A DNA stretch of 22,312 nucleotides from Mycobacterium paraffinicum (GTDB lineage: Bacteria > Actinomycetota > Actinomycetes > Mycobacteriales > Mycobacteriaceae). Numbering within the stretch: the stretch's first letter is position 1; the number at the start of each line of letters is the position of its first letter. The position numbers were made by a program, and so were the translations under genes. The stretch lies in assembly GCF_001907675.1 (NCBI RefSeq), contig NZ_MPNT01000057.1, positions 1 to 22,312 on the forward strand, read 5' to 3'. The notes beneath the pieces were generated by a model. The model was not told the DNA's origin, searched no databases, and saw nothing but the letters and a program-made list of their open reading frames with translations. Shown one piece after another: positions 1-6,580 of the stretch.

Positions 1-12
1 ATCCAGGGCCAT
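1..12 (-). CDS. N-terminal codons of a probable IS256-family transposase (partial)
   Basis: Only four codons (M-A-L-D) lie inside the window; the gene continues leftward beyond base 1. The start is supported by a well-spaced GAGAGGA ribosome binding site at 21-27. Many mycobacterial IS256-family DDE transposases begin Met-Ala-Leu-Asp, which is the family-level argument. Four residues cannot establish homology, so the call depends on the leader and the terminal-repeat-like sequence upstream. Any other minus-strand gene starting here is possible. Confidence 0.4.
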
Positions 13-112
13 CGCGATGTTCCTCTCGGTAGTGATCCTTGGTCGTTTCACCACAGAGACTCACGCGATGGCCCCTCTACATCGGCACCGACACGCCGCT
101 ACTTACACCACA
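1..112 (-). mobile_element. Terminal region of a probable IS256-family insertion sequence, cut by the window edge
   Basis: Read on the minus strand, about 100 nt of non-coding sequence leads to a Shine-Dalgarno GAGAGGA (21-27), an 8-nt spacer and an ATG at 12-10. The upstream motifs GTAAGTAG and GTGTCGGTGC, followed by a leader and a transposase opening M-A-L-D, match how I remember actinobacterial IS256-family elements. The outer end probably lies near 105-115, but the other inverted repeat is outside the window, so neither the boundary nor a target duplication can be verified. Confidence 0.5.
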
Positions 113-746
113 CCCGGGGACGTTCCCGGTCGCCCTGATGGCGGCCGCAACGTACCCGTCCTGGGCAAGGGATTGAGCGACGATCGATTGACGCGGATAC
201 CCGGGTGCGCATCCAAACGACCACCAGAGAACTTATTGGCGTATGTTCGCTGGCCTACGCCCCCAGAAACCGAGCCTTCCTGACTTGGCTTGGTCGTGGA
301 GCACTCGCCCGCCCGCTGCGCTTGGGTGCCCAAGAACGCTCGCAAGGCATCCCTGCGATGCGACTCTTGGGAGTCAGGGGCACCTTCAGATCGTTGAGGC
401 TTTCCGGACGTCGTGGGGTCCACCGAGGTGACTGCATAGCAATGCTCACTGATCTCGCAGCCTGCGGAGACCGCCTCGGCTGAGAAGCTGAATCGCGCGA
501 ACCGCTCCGCCATGCGCCAGCTCTCGTCAACACTGCGGTCGACTGCGCGGGCGCGCTGGGAGTTCGTGGCCTCGCCCTGGCGCCGCGTTTGGCCTCTGTC
601 GTCGCGCACCCCACTCTTCCCGCCGCCGGCCGCCGAACTTACTGGCGCAGAAAGCGGTCCGCAAGCCATGCGCTGGGGCCTCCGAGGTGTCCGCTTAGTC
701 TAGTTTCAGCTACTCACCCTAAGCATCTGAGTATACTATAGTCAAC
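113..746. other. About 630 bp with no recognisable gene
   Basis: Open frames on both strands (for example 103-669 minus and 205-483 plus) give low-complexity, Arg/Ser/Pro-rich translations without recognisable motifs, good ribosome sites or family resemblance. The segment looks less GC-biased than the neighbouring genes. It ends in an AT-rich patch around 725-747 next to the breakpoint of the amidohydrolase remnant. It is probably mobile-element-associated or decayed DNA. I see no RNA gene in it. Confidence 0.5.
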
Positions 747-896
747 TCAGCCCGGTGACGCAGCGGCACCTTCACAAAGCTGCTCCCCCATGTCAGCGAT
801 GCGATCGCCGTCGATGAGGATGTCGATGCGCTCTGAGTCGGGCCGCTGTGGTGACATGGTGATCACCTGCGCTCCACGCAGCAGTGTGCGGCTCAT
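747..896 (-). pseudogene. N-terminal remnant of an amidohydrolase (cytosine/guanine deaminase or AtzA/TrzN-like)
   Basis: A 49-codon frame starts at the ATG at 896 and ends at a TGA at 749-747. Residues 1-40 read like the N-terminal beta-sandwich of metal-dependent amidohydrolases: a start resembling M-S-R-T-L-L-R-G-A-Q, then V-I-T-M, then I-D-I-L-I-D-G-D-R-I-A. After about residue 40 (near base 776) the resemblance stops and a short unrelated tail runs to the stop. The metal-binding H-x-H segment and the whole TIM barrel, normally more than 350 further residues, are absent. The gene starts 13 nt after the PNPOx-like stop codon, so it was probably the second gene of that operon. A deletion or insertion removed the rest. 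The fragment cannot be catalytic. Confidence 0.72.
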
Positions 897-909
897 CGGC
901 CAGCCACCA

Positions 910-1464
910 TCAGGCCGGGTCTGAGGCGTCCCACGGCACGGTGCCCGAAAGCCAATGGGTCAGCGGCTCTTCCTGATCATTGCGGTGCAGATGCCGCGGC
1001 GGCTGGCCGAATGTCGCATAGGGGCGGCAGCGAACCACCACACGACCCTCTTGGACGCGCATCGCGTCGATATGGGGGCGGGCTTCGTCGGGAAGCGGCT
1101 GCCCCGACATCCGTCCAGCGACCGCCATCATGACGTCGACCACCAATTCGGGGTCATCCTCGATGACCGCGTCGGCATACACCTGCAGGTAGGCGAACGG
1201 CCAGCGTTCGTCGAGCACACACAGGCTCACCTTGCCGTCGCGAGCGATGACCCGAGCCTTGCCGCGTCCGGCCATCGTCGACACCAACAGCTCGTCGTCA
1301 TCGGTGGGGATGTAGTAGACGACCGACATGCCCGGGCCGTCGTTTTTCCGGCGGTAGCCGAACACACACGTGCGATGAGTGCGCACGAACTCGCGCCGCT
1401 CCCACGGGAGCATGTCGCGGTCGGTGGGAACCGTGAGTGGCTCCCGAGCAAGGGGTAACAACAT
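910..1464 (-). CDS. Pyridoxamine 5'-phosphate oxidase-like / F420-dependent FDOR family protein
   Basis: This is a 184-residue protein with the split-barrel flavin-reductase fold pattern. The tract from M-S-V-V-Y-Y through L-L-V-S-T-M and G-K-A-R-V-I to V-S-L-C-V-L-D, then W-P-F-A-Y-L-Q-V, is typical of PNPOx-like proteins that bind FMN or coenzyme F420. Such proteins reduce small molecules or act as cofactor-dependent oxidoreductases in the cytoplasm; the substrate is unknown here. I chose the ATG at 1464 over an upstream in-frame start at 1521 because a purine-rich ribosome site (GGAAGGGAAGG) precedes it at good spacing. It is followed after 13 nt by the truncated amidohydrolase and is divergent from a TetR gene, so TetR control is likely. 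A possible -10, TAATAC, lies at 1534-1529 on the minus strand. Confidence 0.75.
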   Translation of the reverse strand: MLLPLAREPLTVPTDRDMLPWERREFVRTHRTCVFGYRRKNDGPGMSVVYYIPTDDDELLVSTMAGRGKARVIARDGKVSLCVLDERWPFAYLQVYADAVIEDDPELVVDVMMAVAGRMSGQPLPDEARPHIDAMRVQEGRVVVRCRPYATFGQPPRHLHRNDQEEPLTHWLSGTVPWDASDPA

Positions 1465-1536
1465 GAGCCAGCCTTCCCTTCCACAGCTCAGATTTGCGGC
1501 CGGTGCAGCATGGCCAACCACAACCCAAGTATTATG

Positions 1537-1558
1537 GCAACATCGTAGCCGATATTGC
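1537..1558. promoter_or_regulatory. Candidate TetR operator, 22-bp imperfect palindrome
   Basis: GCAACATCG (1537-1545), a 4-nt spacer TAGC, and CGATATTGC (1550-1558) form an inverted repeat with 8 of 9 positions paired. The length suits a TetR dimer. It overlaps the predicted -35 of the tetR gene and lies just upstream of a possible -10 (TAATAC, minus strand 1534-1529) for the divergent flavoprotein gene. One bound dimer could therefore repress both directions. Confidence 0.5.
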
Positions 1559-1583
1559 GGCGGCTGTCAAGAGTCGCCATACT
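1555..1583 (+). promoter_or_regulatory. Predicted promoter of the TetR gene
   Basis: A -35-like TTGCGG (1555-1560), a 17-nt spacer and a -10-like CATACT (1578-1583) place transcription start at about 1590. That is exactly the GTG chosen as the tetR start, which implies a leaderless mRNA, a common arrangement in mycobacteria. Confidence 0.45.
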
Positions 1584-1589
1584 GGGCGC

Positions 1590-2273
1590 GTGACCACGGC
1601 ACGCTTGACCGACGAAGGCAGCACAGCTCGCCGCTCCCGCGGTCGTCCGCCGGTCGCGCTGGATCGGATCATCGACACGGCGCTGCAGATCGTGGATGAG
1701 GAAGGCGCGGAGGCGTTGTCGATGAGGACCCTCGCGCAGCGGCTGGAGTCGGGAACGGCCACGCTGTATCGCCACTTCGCCAACCGGAGTGAGGTGATCG
1801 CCCACGTGGTGGACCGCGTGTTCGGCGAAGTGGAATTCGACGCCGAAGAACTCGGAGCCATGGGGTGGCAGCGGGCGTGCGAGTCGTTCGCACACGCCAC
1901 GTTCGAGGTGTTGCACCGCCACCGCAACGTGGCCCCGCTGCTAGTTGAGCAGGCGCCGACTGGCCACAACGCGATGGCGCAGCGCGAACGATTGTTAGCG
2001 GTCCTGCTCGACAACGGGTTTACCCCGCCGCTCGCGGCGCGCTCGTATGCGACCGTGGCCCGCTATGTGCTGGGCTTCGCTCTCCAGCTAAGCGGTGACG
2101 AATCCGACGATGGGCAGCTCTCTGCCCGCTTTCACAAGCTAGACCCGCAGACGTTCCCCGCGACCCGCGCGGTAGCCGACTACCTGCCCGTACCGTTGGA
2201 TGAAGAATTCGCGCTCGGCCTCAAGTTAATCGTTGATGGTCTGGCTAAAATGCGCCGCCGCCCAAGAGGATAG
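1590..2273 (+). CDS. TetR family transcriptional regulator
   Basis: This is a 227-residue DNA-binding repressor if translation starts at the GTG at 1590. The N-terminal helix-turn-helix begins around residue 20 after an R-G-R-P-P motif and continues through I-I-D-T-A-L-Q-I-V, A-L-S-M-R-T-L-A-Q-R-L and the recognition-helix tract T-A-T-L-Y-R-H-F. The remainder is a helical ligand/dimerisation domain with no signature I can tie to an inducer. A longer frame starts at 1494, but it would run through the predicted promoter and operator, and a -10-like hexamer sits 6 nt upstream of the GTG, so a leaderless start at 1590 is preferred. It is divergent from the PNPOx-like gene and probably represses that gene and itself. 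Confidence 0.85.
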   Translation: MTTARLTDEGSTARRSRGRPPVALDRIIDTALQIVDEEGAEALSMRTLAQRLESGTATLYRHFANRSEVIAHVVDRVFGEVEFDAEELGAMGWQRACESFAHATFEVLHRHRNVAPLLVEQAPTGHNAMAQRERLLAVLLDNGFTPPLAARSYATVARYVLGFALQLSGDESDDGQLSARFHKLDPQTFPATRAVADYLPVPLDEEFALGLKLIVDGLAKMRRRPRG

Positions 2274-2505
2274 GGCAGCAGCTCCAGCGCCCCGTTCTCA
2301 ACTTAGACCCGCAATTCATGCTCTTCCGCCTGGTCCGCAGCTGCTCGACCTCGTGACGGTCGGAGCTTGCGGGGTGGACGGAGGAGTGCTGGGCGTAGGT
2401 CTTGCAGCAGTCGAGCGCCCCCGCTGTCACACCGCTGTCACAGCAGGCCGAAAACGGCGGCCTGATACCGCTGCTCGGCCGCGCTCAACTCCCTCATCCA
2501 GGGAG

Positions 2506-2594
2506 TGTCAAGGATCAGCCGAAGCAACTGTCAAGCATCAACCGAAACACTGTCAGGCATCACCCGAAGGTGAAATGTCGAGCATCAGCCGAAG
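2506..2594 (+). repeat. Four direct repeats resembling an IS21-family terminus
   Basis: A 19-nt unit close to TGTCAAGCATCAGCCGAAG occurs at 2506-2524, 2529-2547, 2551-2569 and 2576-2594, with start-to-start spacings of 23, 22 and 25 nt. Arrays of such short units beginning with TG are typical transposase-binding sites at IS21-family ends. No istA or istB gene is next to it: the tRNA starts 17 nt beyond the last unit. It is best read as a solo end or deletion scar. The sequence from 2274 to 2505 shows no recognisable gene. Confidence 0.6.
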
Positions 2595-2610
2595 TCATAC
2601 AGAAATACGG

Positions 2611-2684
2611 TAGGGCGGGCGGGGCTCGAACCCGCGACCAACGGATTATGAGTCCGCGGCTCTAACCAACTGAGCTACCGCCCC
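2611..2684 (-). tRNA. tRNA-Met (CAT), elongator type
   Basis: Reading from 2684 down, a 74-nt cloverleaf can be drawn. The acceptor 5' strand GGGGCGG pairs with CCGCCCT, leaving a terminal G-U pair. The D arm contains GCTC and GAGC, the anticodon stem is GCGGA/TCCGT around loop CTCATAA (anticodon CAT), and the T arm is GCGGG/CCCGC around TTCGAGC. The terminal G-U pair, rather than a C-A mismatch, and the lack of three consecutive G-C pairs in the anticodon stem argue against initiator tRNA. A CAT-anticodon tRNA-Ile2 is less likely. The discriminator is A, and CCA is not encoded (CCG follows). Confidence 0.93.
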
Positions 2685-2745
2685 TAGCGACGTTCCGTAG
2701 GAAACCGTAGCCCAAAGGCGGGTCGCCGTCGGCCGGGCGTGCGGG

Positions 2746-2777
2746 AAGCCCGCCGCGCGTTGAGGGGCGACGGGCTT
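2746..2777. terminator. Stem-loop just after the first DUF732 gene
   Basis: AAGCCCG (2746-2752) pairs with CGGGCTT (2771-2777), with additional CCGC/GGCG pairing possible inside. It sits about 10 nt beyond the repaired stop codon of the minus-strand DUF732 gene. The T-run lies on the plus-strand side, so as a minus-strand terminator it lacks a strong U tract. Confidence 0.45.
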
Positions 2778-2786
2778 TTCAGCGCA

Positions 2787-3207
2787 TCACGCCGGCGCTG
2801 GCTGGCCGGGCGCTTGTCGCACAGCCTGATCCTTGAGCCTCGGAATCATGTCCGGCGCGTAGACATAGATGGCCGACTCGACCTCCCACTCGGCCTGGGC
2901 CTGGCTCATCGGCGTGGTCCTGGTGATCATGTTGACCAGCTCCTGGGCTTCCCCCAAATGGGTTGGGGTGGTTGCGCACCTGGTCGGCGAACCAGCGCCC
3001 CTCGGCCGCCTCGCTGCAATCGTTGAAGTCGGCGTTGTGCACCATCTTGTTCTGCGCTAACAGCTTGATGTACTCATCGTCGGCCGGGGACATATTGCAG
3101 GATGCCGACGCGTGCGGCGCTCCCAGCACAGCACCACCGACCATCACCGCTCCCAGCGCAACGCCGGCGACCCCCACCGCCAGCACTTGCCCGCGCGATC
3201 GGGTCAT
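2787..3207 (-). pseudogene. DUF732 exported protein, frameshifted copy
   Basis: The ATG at 3207 has a good GAGAGG ribosome site. The first about 84 residues encode a signal peptide ending A-S-A before C-N-M-S-P, then the DUF732 core with D-D-E-Y-I-K-L-L-A-Q-N-K and R-W-F-A-D-Q-V-R. After the H-P-N-P-F-G motif the frame is lost: five C on the plus strand at 2951-2955 replace the four found in the downstream paralogue, a +1 insertion. Removing one base restores a 139-residue protein, continuing E-A-Q-E-L-V-N-M-I-T-R and ending at a TGA at 2789-2787, almost identical in layout to its neighbour. As written, translation runs on in the wrong frame to about 2779. Function of DUF732 proteins is unknown; they are small secreted actinobacterial proteins. 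A sequencing error or reversible slippage cannot be excluded. Confidence 0.75.
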
Positions 3208-3358
3208 CTTCACCTCTCCAGACCCCCTCATCGTGGAATTTGCTAGCTGTCCTTTCGCGCTACGCATCGGGTACCACTGGCGCCAAACGCGGCAAACGAC
3301 GCGCTCGTCAAACAATGGATGAACAGCGGTTAGCCAAAATCAGGGCGAGCTGAAAGTT

Positions 3359-3384
3359 TCGCCCGGCTGGGGAGCCCCGGGCGA
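3359..3384 (-). terminator. Candidate terminator after the intact DUF732 gene
   Basis: TCGCCCGG (3359-3366) pairs with CCGGGCGA (3377-3384), a perfect 8-bp GC-rich stem with a 10-nt loop. It lies about 100 nt downstream of the minus-strand stop at 3484. On that strand it is followed by AACTTTC, a short U-containing tail. The rest of the 276-bp gap between the two DUF732 genes shows no gene. Confidence 0.4.
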
Positions 3385-3483
3385 TCGTCGGCTACCGCCG
3401 ACCGGCAACCACACGCGTTGCGTCGATCACCGATACAGGCGGTGCCGGTACCTTAGTTTGAGTTAGCTGGTTAAGCCGAGTGA

Positions 3484-3906
3484 CTACTCTTTGGGCCAGT
3501 CCGCGTGCGCGGCCTGATCCTGGATCTTGGGGATCACGTCCGGCGCATAAACGTAGATCGCCGACTCGACCTCCCACTCGGCCTGCGCTTGGCTCATCGA
3601 GGTCGTCCTGGTGATCATGTTGACCAACTCTTGGGCTTCCCCGAATGGGTTGGGGTGGGTGCGCACCTGGTCGGCGAACCAGCGTCCCTCGGCGGCCTCG
3701 GTGCAGTCGCTGAAATCGGCGTTGTGCACCATCTTGTTCTGAGCGAGCAGCTGAATGTACTGATCGTCTTTCGGACTCAGATTGCAGGACGCCGAAGCTT
3801 GCGGCGCCGACAGCACAGCGCCGCCGAGCAACGAGGCCCCCAGCGTGACGCCGGCAGCCCAGACCGATGACGCTCGCATGCGCGACCGCGAACGGGTGGT
3901 TGTCAT
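3484..3906 (-). CDS. Secreted DUF732 domain protein
   Basis: This is a 140-residue protein with an Arg-rich N-terminus, a hydrophobic stretch at about residues 14-36 and an A-x-A site (A-S-A before C-N-L-S-P), giving a classical Sec signal peptide of about 40 residues. The mature part is the DUF732 domain: D-D-Q-Y-I-Q-L-L-A-Q-N-K, then a conserved Cys in S-D-C-T-E-A-A-E-G, R-W-F-A-D-Q-V-R and a C-terminal helical half. Two Cys in the mature chain could form a disulfide. The ATG at 3906 is preceded by GGAGG; the frame extends further upstream but without signal-peptide logic. It is a tandem duplicate of the frameshifted copy at 2787-3207. Role unknown; DUF732 proteins are abundant small exported mycobacterial proteins. 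Confidence 0.85.
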   Translation of the reverse strand: MTTTRSRSRMRASSVWAAGVTLGASLLGGAVLSAPQASASCNLSPKDDQYIQLLAQNKMVHNADFSDCTEAAEGRWFADQVRTHPNPFGEAQELVNMITRTTSMSQAQAEWEVESAIYVYAPDVIPKIQDQAAHADWPKE

Positions 3907-4302
3907 TCCGGTCCTCCCTCTGCGTCGCAGCGGTGTCGCTCTCCGACGCAAGCCAAGCCTTCGTGTGGTAACTGCTAACCGAGACAACGGGCCACGGCTT
4001 GCAGTGACGCGGTCGATAGTCGTCAACTCAGGCGGCGCTGCCATCTGAGACCACCAGCACATGTGAGTTCACATATGAGTTTTGGTGTCGGGACATAATT
4101 TAGCCAGAAGCAGCGGCCTGAGCAGCGAACTTTTGTTTGCGTGACCGTGTACGAATGGTTAACATTCGCTACTTCGGGCCGGCCTCAGGCCGTCGACCAA
4201 TCCACGCCGGCCGCGCCGCAATGCCAGCGCCGCGAGCCCCGTGACCTGCGACTAAGCGTCCGGCTGTGGCGTTCGGCGGTCACTCTGGCCGCCTAGGAGC
4301 AG
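3907..4302. promoter_or_regulatory. Intergenic region with a palindrome upstream of the DUF732 gene
   Basis: No gene is seen in this 396-bp stretch. It contains a perfect 6-bp inverted repeat with a 2-nt centre, ATGTGA-GT-TCACAT (4061-4074), about 155 bp upstream of the DUF732 start. The arms resemble CRP half-sites, but the spacing is 2 nt rather than the usual 6. A TTGACG (minus strand, 4026-4021) could be a -35 element, though no good -10 follows. A short GC-rich palindrome near 4185 could help termination of the AhpD-like gene. Confidence 0.3.
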
Positions 4303-5166
4303 TCAGCTGAATACGGTTTGCCCGTCGGCGGCGAGCAGATAACGCTCGGTACCCTGCTCGACGCGGGGCGCATCGGCGCCCAAGGCGACGGCGACTTTAT
4401 TGCTTGCATTCCGCATGATGTCAAAGGTGAGCTCGACGGCCTCGTCATCCGAGAACCGGGAGCGCACCTCGGCGACGTCATCGGCGGCGAGGTGCGCAGG
4501 GGTCCAAATTAACCCATCTGTGTAGCGCAGCGCTGCTTTGACGCGGTCGTCGAGCAACCGCGAGGCTTCGAAGCGACCGATCTCGTCATATAGCGTCTCC
4601 GAACCGCCGGCATCGAGCGCCGTGCCCTCACGCAGCGACTTGCACAACCGGCAGTTGTGCTGAGCCGCCCCGCGCAGCCGGACCACCTCGGAGGTGATCG
4701 GGTCAAGCGCGCGCATCCGGGCCACCGCGGGCAAGAAGTCGTTGAACACAAGATTCGCGGGGTTCGTGGTGTGATCCCACGCGACGCCGCTCGCCCAGCC
4801 CACGTACTCCGAGCCGACACCGAGTGCCTCCAGCCCGGCGCGCACCCGCGGGACGAAGTCGGCGATATACATCGAGACCGCGGCGCCAAAGGCGCCATCG
4901 CCCAATTGCTTAACCAGCTGGGACCGCTGCGCACCGGTGATCGCGGAGACGTCGGCGCTGAACTGCTCGGCGAATTCGGCGACGGCGACCTCCGTCTCCG
5001 TTTCCGGTGCACCGGCCTCGAGAGGAGCCGGCAACGGCGGCAGCGACAACGTCTCGGCGCAGACCCGCCGAATCAGGGCCGCGATCCGCGCCTCCGGCCG
5101 GGAGCCCGGAAACAGGGCTACTAGTCGTGCGAGGTGATCTGTCTGGACCGAAACCGGAGCCGCCAT
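4303..5166 (-). CDS. Carboxymuconolactone decarboxylase / AhpD-like family protein
   Basis: This is a 287-residue cytoplasmic protein. The central segment [13 protein letters not shown] carries a C-x-x-C pair at residues 172/175 preceded by His170. That is the hallmark of AhpD-like alkylhydroperoxidase domains, where the cysteines relay electrons in thiol-based peroxide reduction. The C-terminal part ([10 protein letters not shown] and later helices) also fits the all-helical CMD fold. The protein is longer than classical AhpD (about 175 residues), with an extra N-terminal helical region. I match it to M. tuberculosis Rv2313c by position and size. The ATG at 5166 has no Shine-Dalgarno but a promoter placed for a leaderless start. 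It lies 40 bp downstream of pmbA and may also be read through from it. Confidence 0.7.
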   Translation of the reverse strand: MAAPVSVQTDHLARLVALFPGSRPEARIAALIRRVCAETLSLPPLPAPLEAGAPETETEVAVAEFAEQFSADVSAITGAQRSQLVKQLGDGAFGAAVSMYIADFVPRVRAGLEALGVGSEYVGWASGVAWDHTTNPANLVFNDFLPAVARMRALDPITSEVVRLRGAAQHNCRLCKSLREGTALDAGGSETLYDEIGRFEASRLLDDRVKAALRYTDGLIWTPAHLAADDVAEVRSRFSDDEAVELTFDIMRNASNKVAVALGADAPRVEQGTERYLLAADGQTVFS

Positions 5167-5173
5167 TCGTCAC

Positions 5174-5202
5174 ACGCTAGAACGCCGCCGGCCCAGCGGC
5201 AA
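5174..5202 (-). promoter_or_regulatory. Predicted promoter for the AhpD-like gene
   Basis: On the minus strand, TTGCCG (5202-5197), exactly 17 nt, then TAGCGT (5179-5174) form a SigA-like -35/-10 pair. The -10 ends 7 nt before the ATG at 5166, predicting a leaderless transcript. It fits inside the 40-bp gap after pmbA. Confidence 0.5.
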
Positions 5203-5206
5203 TCGC

Positions 5207-6580
5207 CTATTGGGCCTGGCTCACCGACGACATATGGAAGTCCGGTATCCGCAGCGACGGCATCGCCGTCCGGGTCGCCCAGTCCGCCCACTCCCGCGGC
5301 AGGGTCTTCTCGCTCGCACCCGCCTCGGTGGCCCTCCGCAGCAGGTCCAGCGGACTCTCGTTGAAGCGGAAGTTGTTGACCGCGCCGGTCACCTCGCCGT
5401 CCTCGATCAGGTACACACCGTCGCGAGTCAGCCCCGTGAGCAACAGCGTGGTGGGGTCAACCTCGCGGATGTACCACAGCGTGGTCAGCAGCAGGCCGCG
5501 TTCGGTGGCGGCGATCATGTCGGCCAGCTCGGCCGACCCGCCCGTCATGACCAGGTTGTCGGCGGCGACCGCGACGTCGGCGTCGAATTTGGCGGCCGTC
5601 GCGCGCGGGTAGGCCAGCGCGTTGATCACCCCGCTGCGGATCCAGTCCACCTGACCGATCTCCATGCCGTTGTCGAACACCGACATCGTCTCCGACGAAC
5701 TGCTCACCGCGACGAACGGTGTGCACGCCAGACCCGGCGCCATCGGGTCGGAGAACAGCGTCAGCGGCAATTCGGTGAGCCGCTCCCCCACCCGCGTTCC
5801 GCCACCCGGCGCCGAAAAGGCGGTACGGCCCTCGCGTGCACCGCGGCCGGCCATCGACCACGCCAGGTAAAGCATCATGTCGGCCACCGTCGACGGCGGC
5901 ATGATCGTCTCGTAGCGACCCGCGGGCAACGCGACGGTGCGCTCGGCCCAGCCGAGGCGCATCGACAGCTCGTCGAGCAGCGAATCCATTGGCACATCGA
6001 CGAAGTCGGGGGTGCCGATGCCCGCCCAGGCGCTCGCGTCCCCACGTTTGCCGTTGATCTCCACCGCCCCGGCGGGCTGGGTGTAGCGTCGGCGCACCCC
6101 CGTCGACGACGCCAGGAACGTCGTCGAAACACTGTGGTGCGCAAAGCCGTACAGCCGGTCCGTGCCTTCAAAGCCGCGGCTCAAGGAGTCGGCCACGTCG
6201 GCGAACACCAGGGGCCCGGTGCCGGGCACCGGCGCGTTCCAGTCGGCGGGCATCCCGGTGTCGGTCAGCAGCGGCGCGGCATCGCCGGCCTCGGGTGCCG
6301 AGCGGGCCGCCTCCTGGGACGCCGCCACCAGCTCGGGGATCACCCGCGGATCCACTTCGGCGGACACCATCGTGCCGATTCGTGCGCTGGACCCTTGGCG
6401 GACAACCGAGATCACCGTGATGCTGCGATTGACCGCAACCCCGTTGGTGGTCATCGAGTTACCCGCCCACCGCAACGTCGCCTCGACCTTGTCGGTGACG
6501 AGCACCATGGTCTCGCTCGCGCCGCCGAGCTTGGCGGCCTCCTCGAGCACGAGGTTGACGACATGCTGCGCGCGGATCAT
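5207..6580 (-). CDS. pmbA: PmbA/TldE-type metalloprotease partner (TldD/PmbA family)
   Basis: This is a 457-residue member of the modulator-of-gyrase (TldD/PmbA) family. Such proteins form a TldD-TldE heterodimer that degrades unfolded peptides and, in some systems, matures RiPP leader peptides. I see no H-E-x-x-x-H motif, as expected for the catalytically inactive PmbA/TldE partner. Family features include the N-terminal V-E-A-T-L-R-W-A-G-N-S strand, a Gly-rich middle region and the C-terminal G-V-Y-L-I-E-D-G-E-V-T-G-A-V-N-N-F-R-F segment. I chose the ATG at 6580 because it overlaps the upstream tldD stop by 4 nt (ATGA), indicating translational coupling. The frame is open further upstream to 6868, but that part only shadows tldD. 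It corresponds to Rv2314c by synteny. Confidence 0.88.
   Translation of the reverse strand: MIRAQHVVNLVLEEAAKLGGASETMVLVTDKVEATLRWAGNSMTTNGVAVNRSITVISVVRQGSSARIGTMVSAEVDPRVIPELVAASQEAARSAPEAGDAAPLLTDTGMPADWNAPVPGTGPLVFADVADSLSRGFEGTDRLYGFAHHSVSTTFLASSTGVRRRYTQPAGAVEINGKRGDASAWAGIGTPDFVDVPMDSLLDELSMRLGWAERTVALPAGRYETIMPPSTVADMMLYLAWSMAGRGAREGRTAFSAPGGGTRVGERLTELPLTLFSDPMAPGLACTPFVAVSSSSETMSVFDNGMEIGQVDWIRSGVINALAYPRATAAKFDADVAVAADNLVMTGGSAELADMIAATERGLLLTTLWYIREVDPTTLLLTGLTRDGVYLIEDGEVTGAVNNFRFNESPLDLLRRATEAGASEKTLPREWADWATRTAMPSLRIPDFHMSSVSQAQ

Noticed and set aside
103..669. 188-codon minus-strand frame as a possible novel gene
   Set aside because: No ribosome site, no recognisable motif, low-complexity composition and location next to IS and pseudogene scars. 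I could not support it as coding.
2506..2594. CRISPR array
   Set aside because: The spacers are only 3-6 nt and the units are imperfect, so this is not a repeat-spacer pattern. IS-terminus binding sites fit better.
2506..2594. Plasmid replication iterons
   Set aside because: No replication gene or AT-rich origin is adjacent, and the site lies beside a chromosomal tRNA.
2951..2955. Programmed ribosomal frameshift in the first DUF732 gene
   Set aside because: The paralogue encodes the full protein without a shift and no stimulatory structure was seen. Simple indel, slippage or sequence error is more economical.
2787..3906. Toxin-antitoxin pair
   Set aside because: The two small adjacent proteins are paralogues, both with signal peptides and the DUF732 pattern, not a toxin with an antitoxin.
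4061..4074. Canonical CRP site
   Set aside because: The half-sites are separated by 2 nt instead of the 6 nt needed for TGTGA-N6-TCACA.
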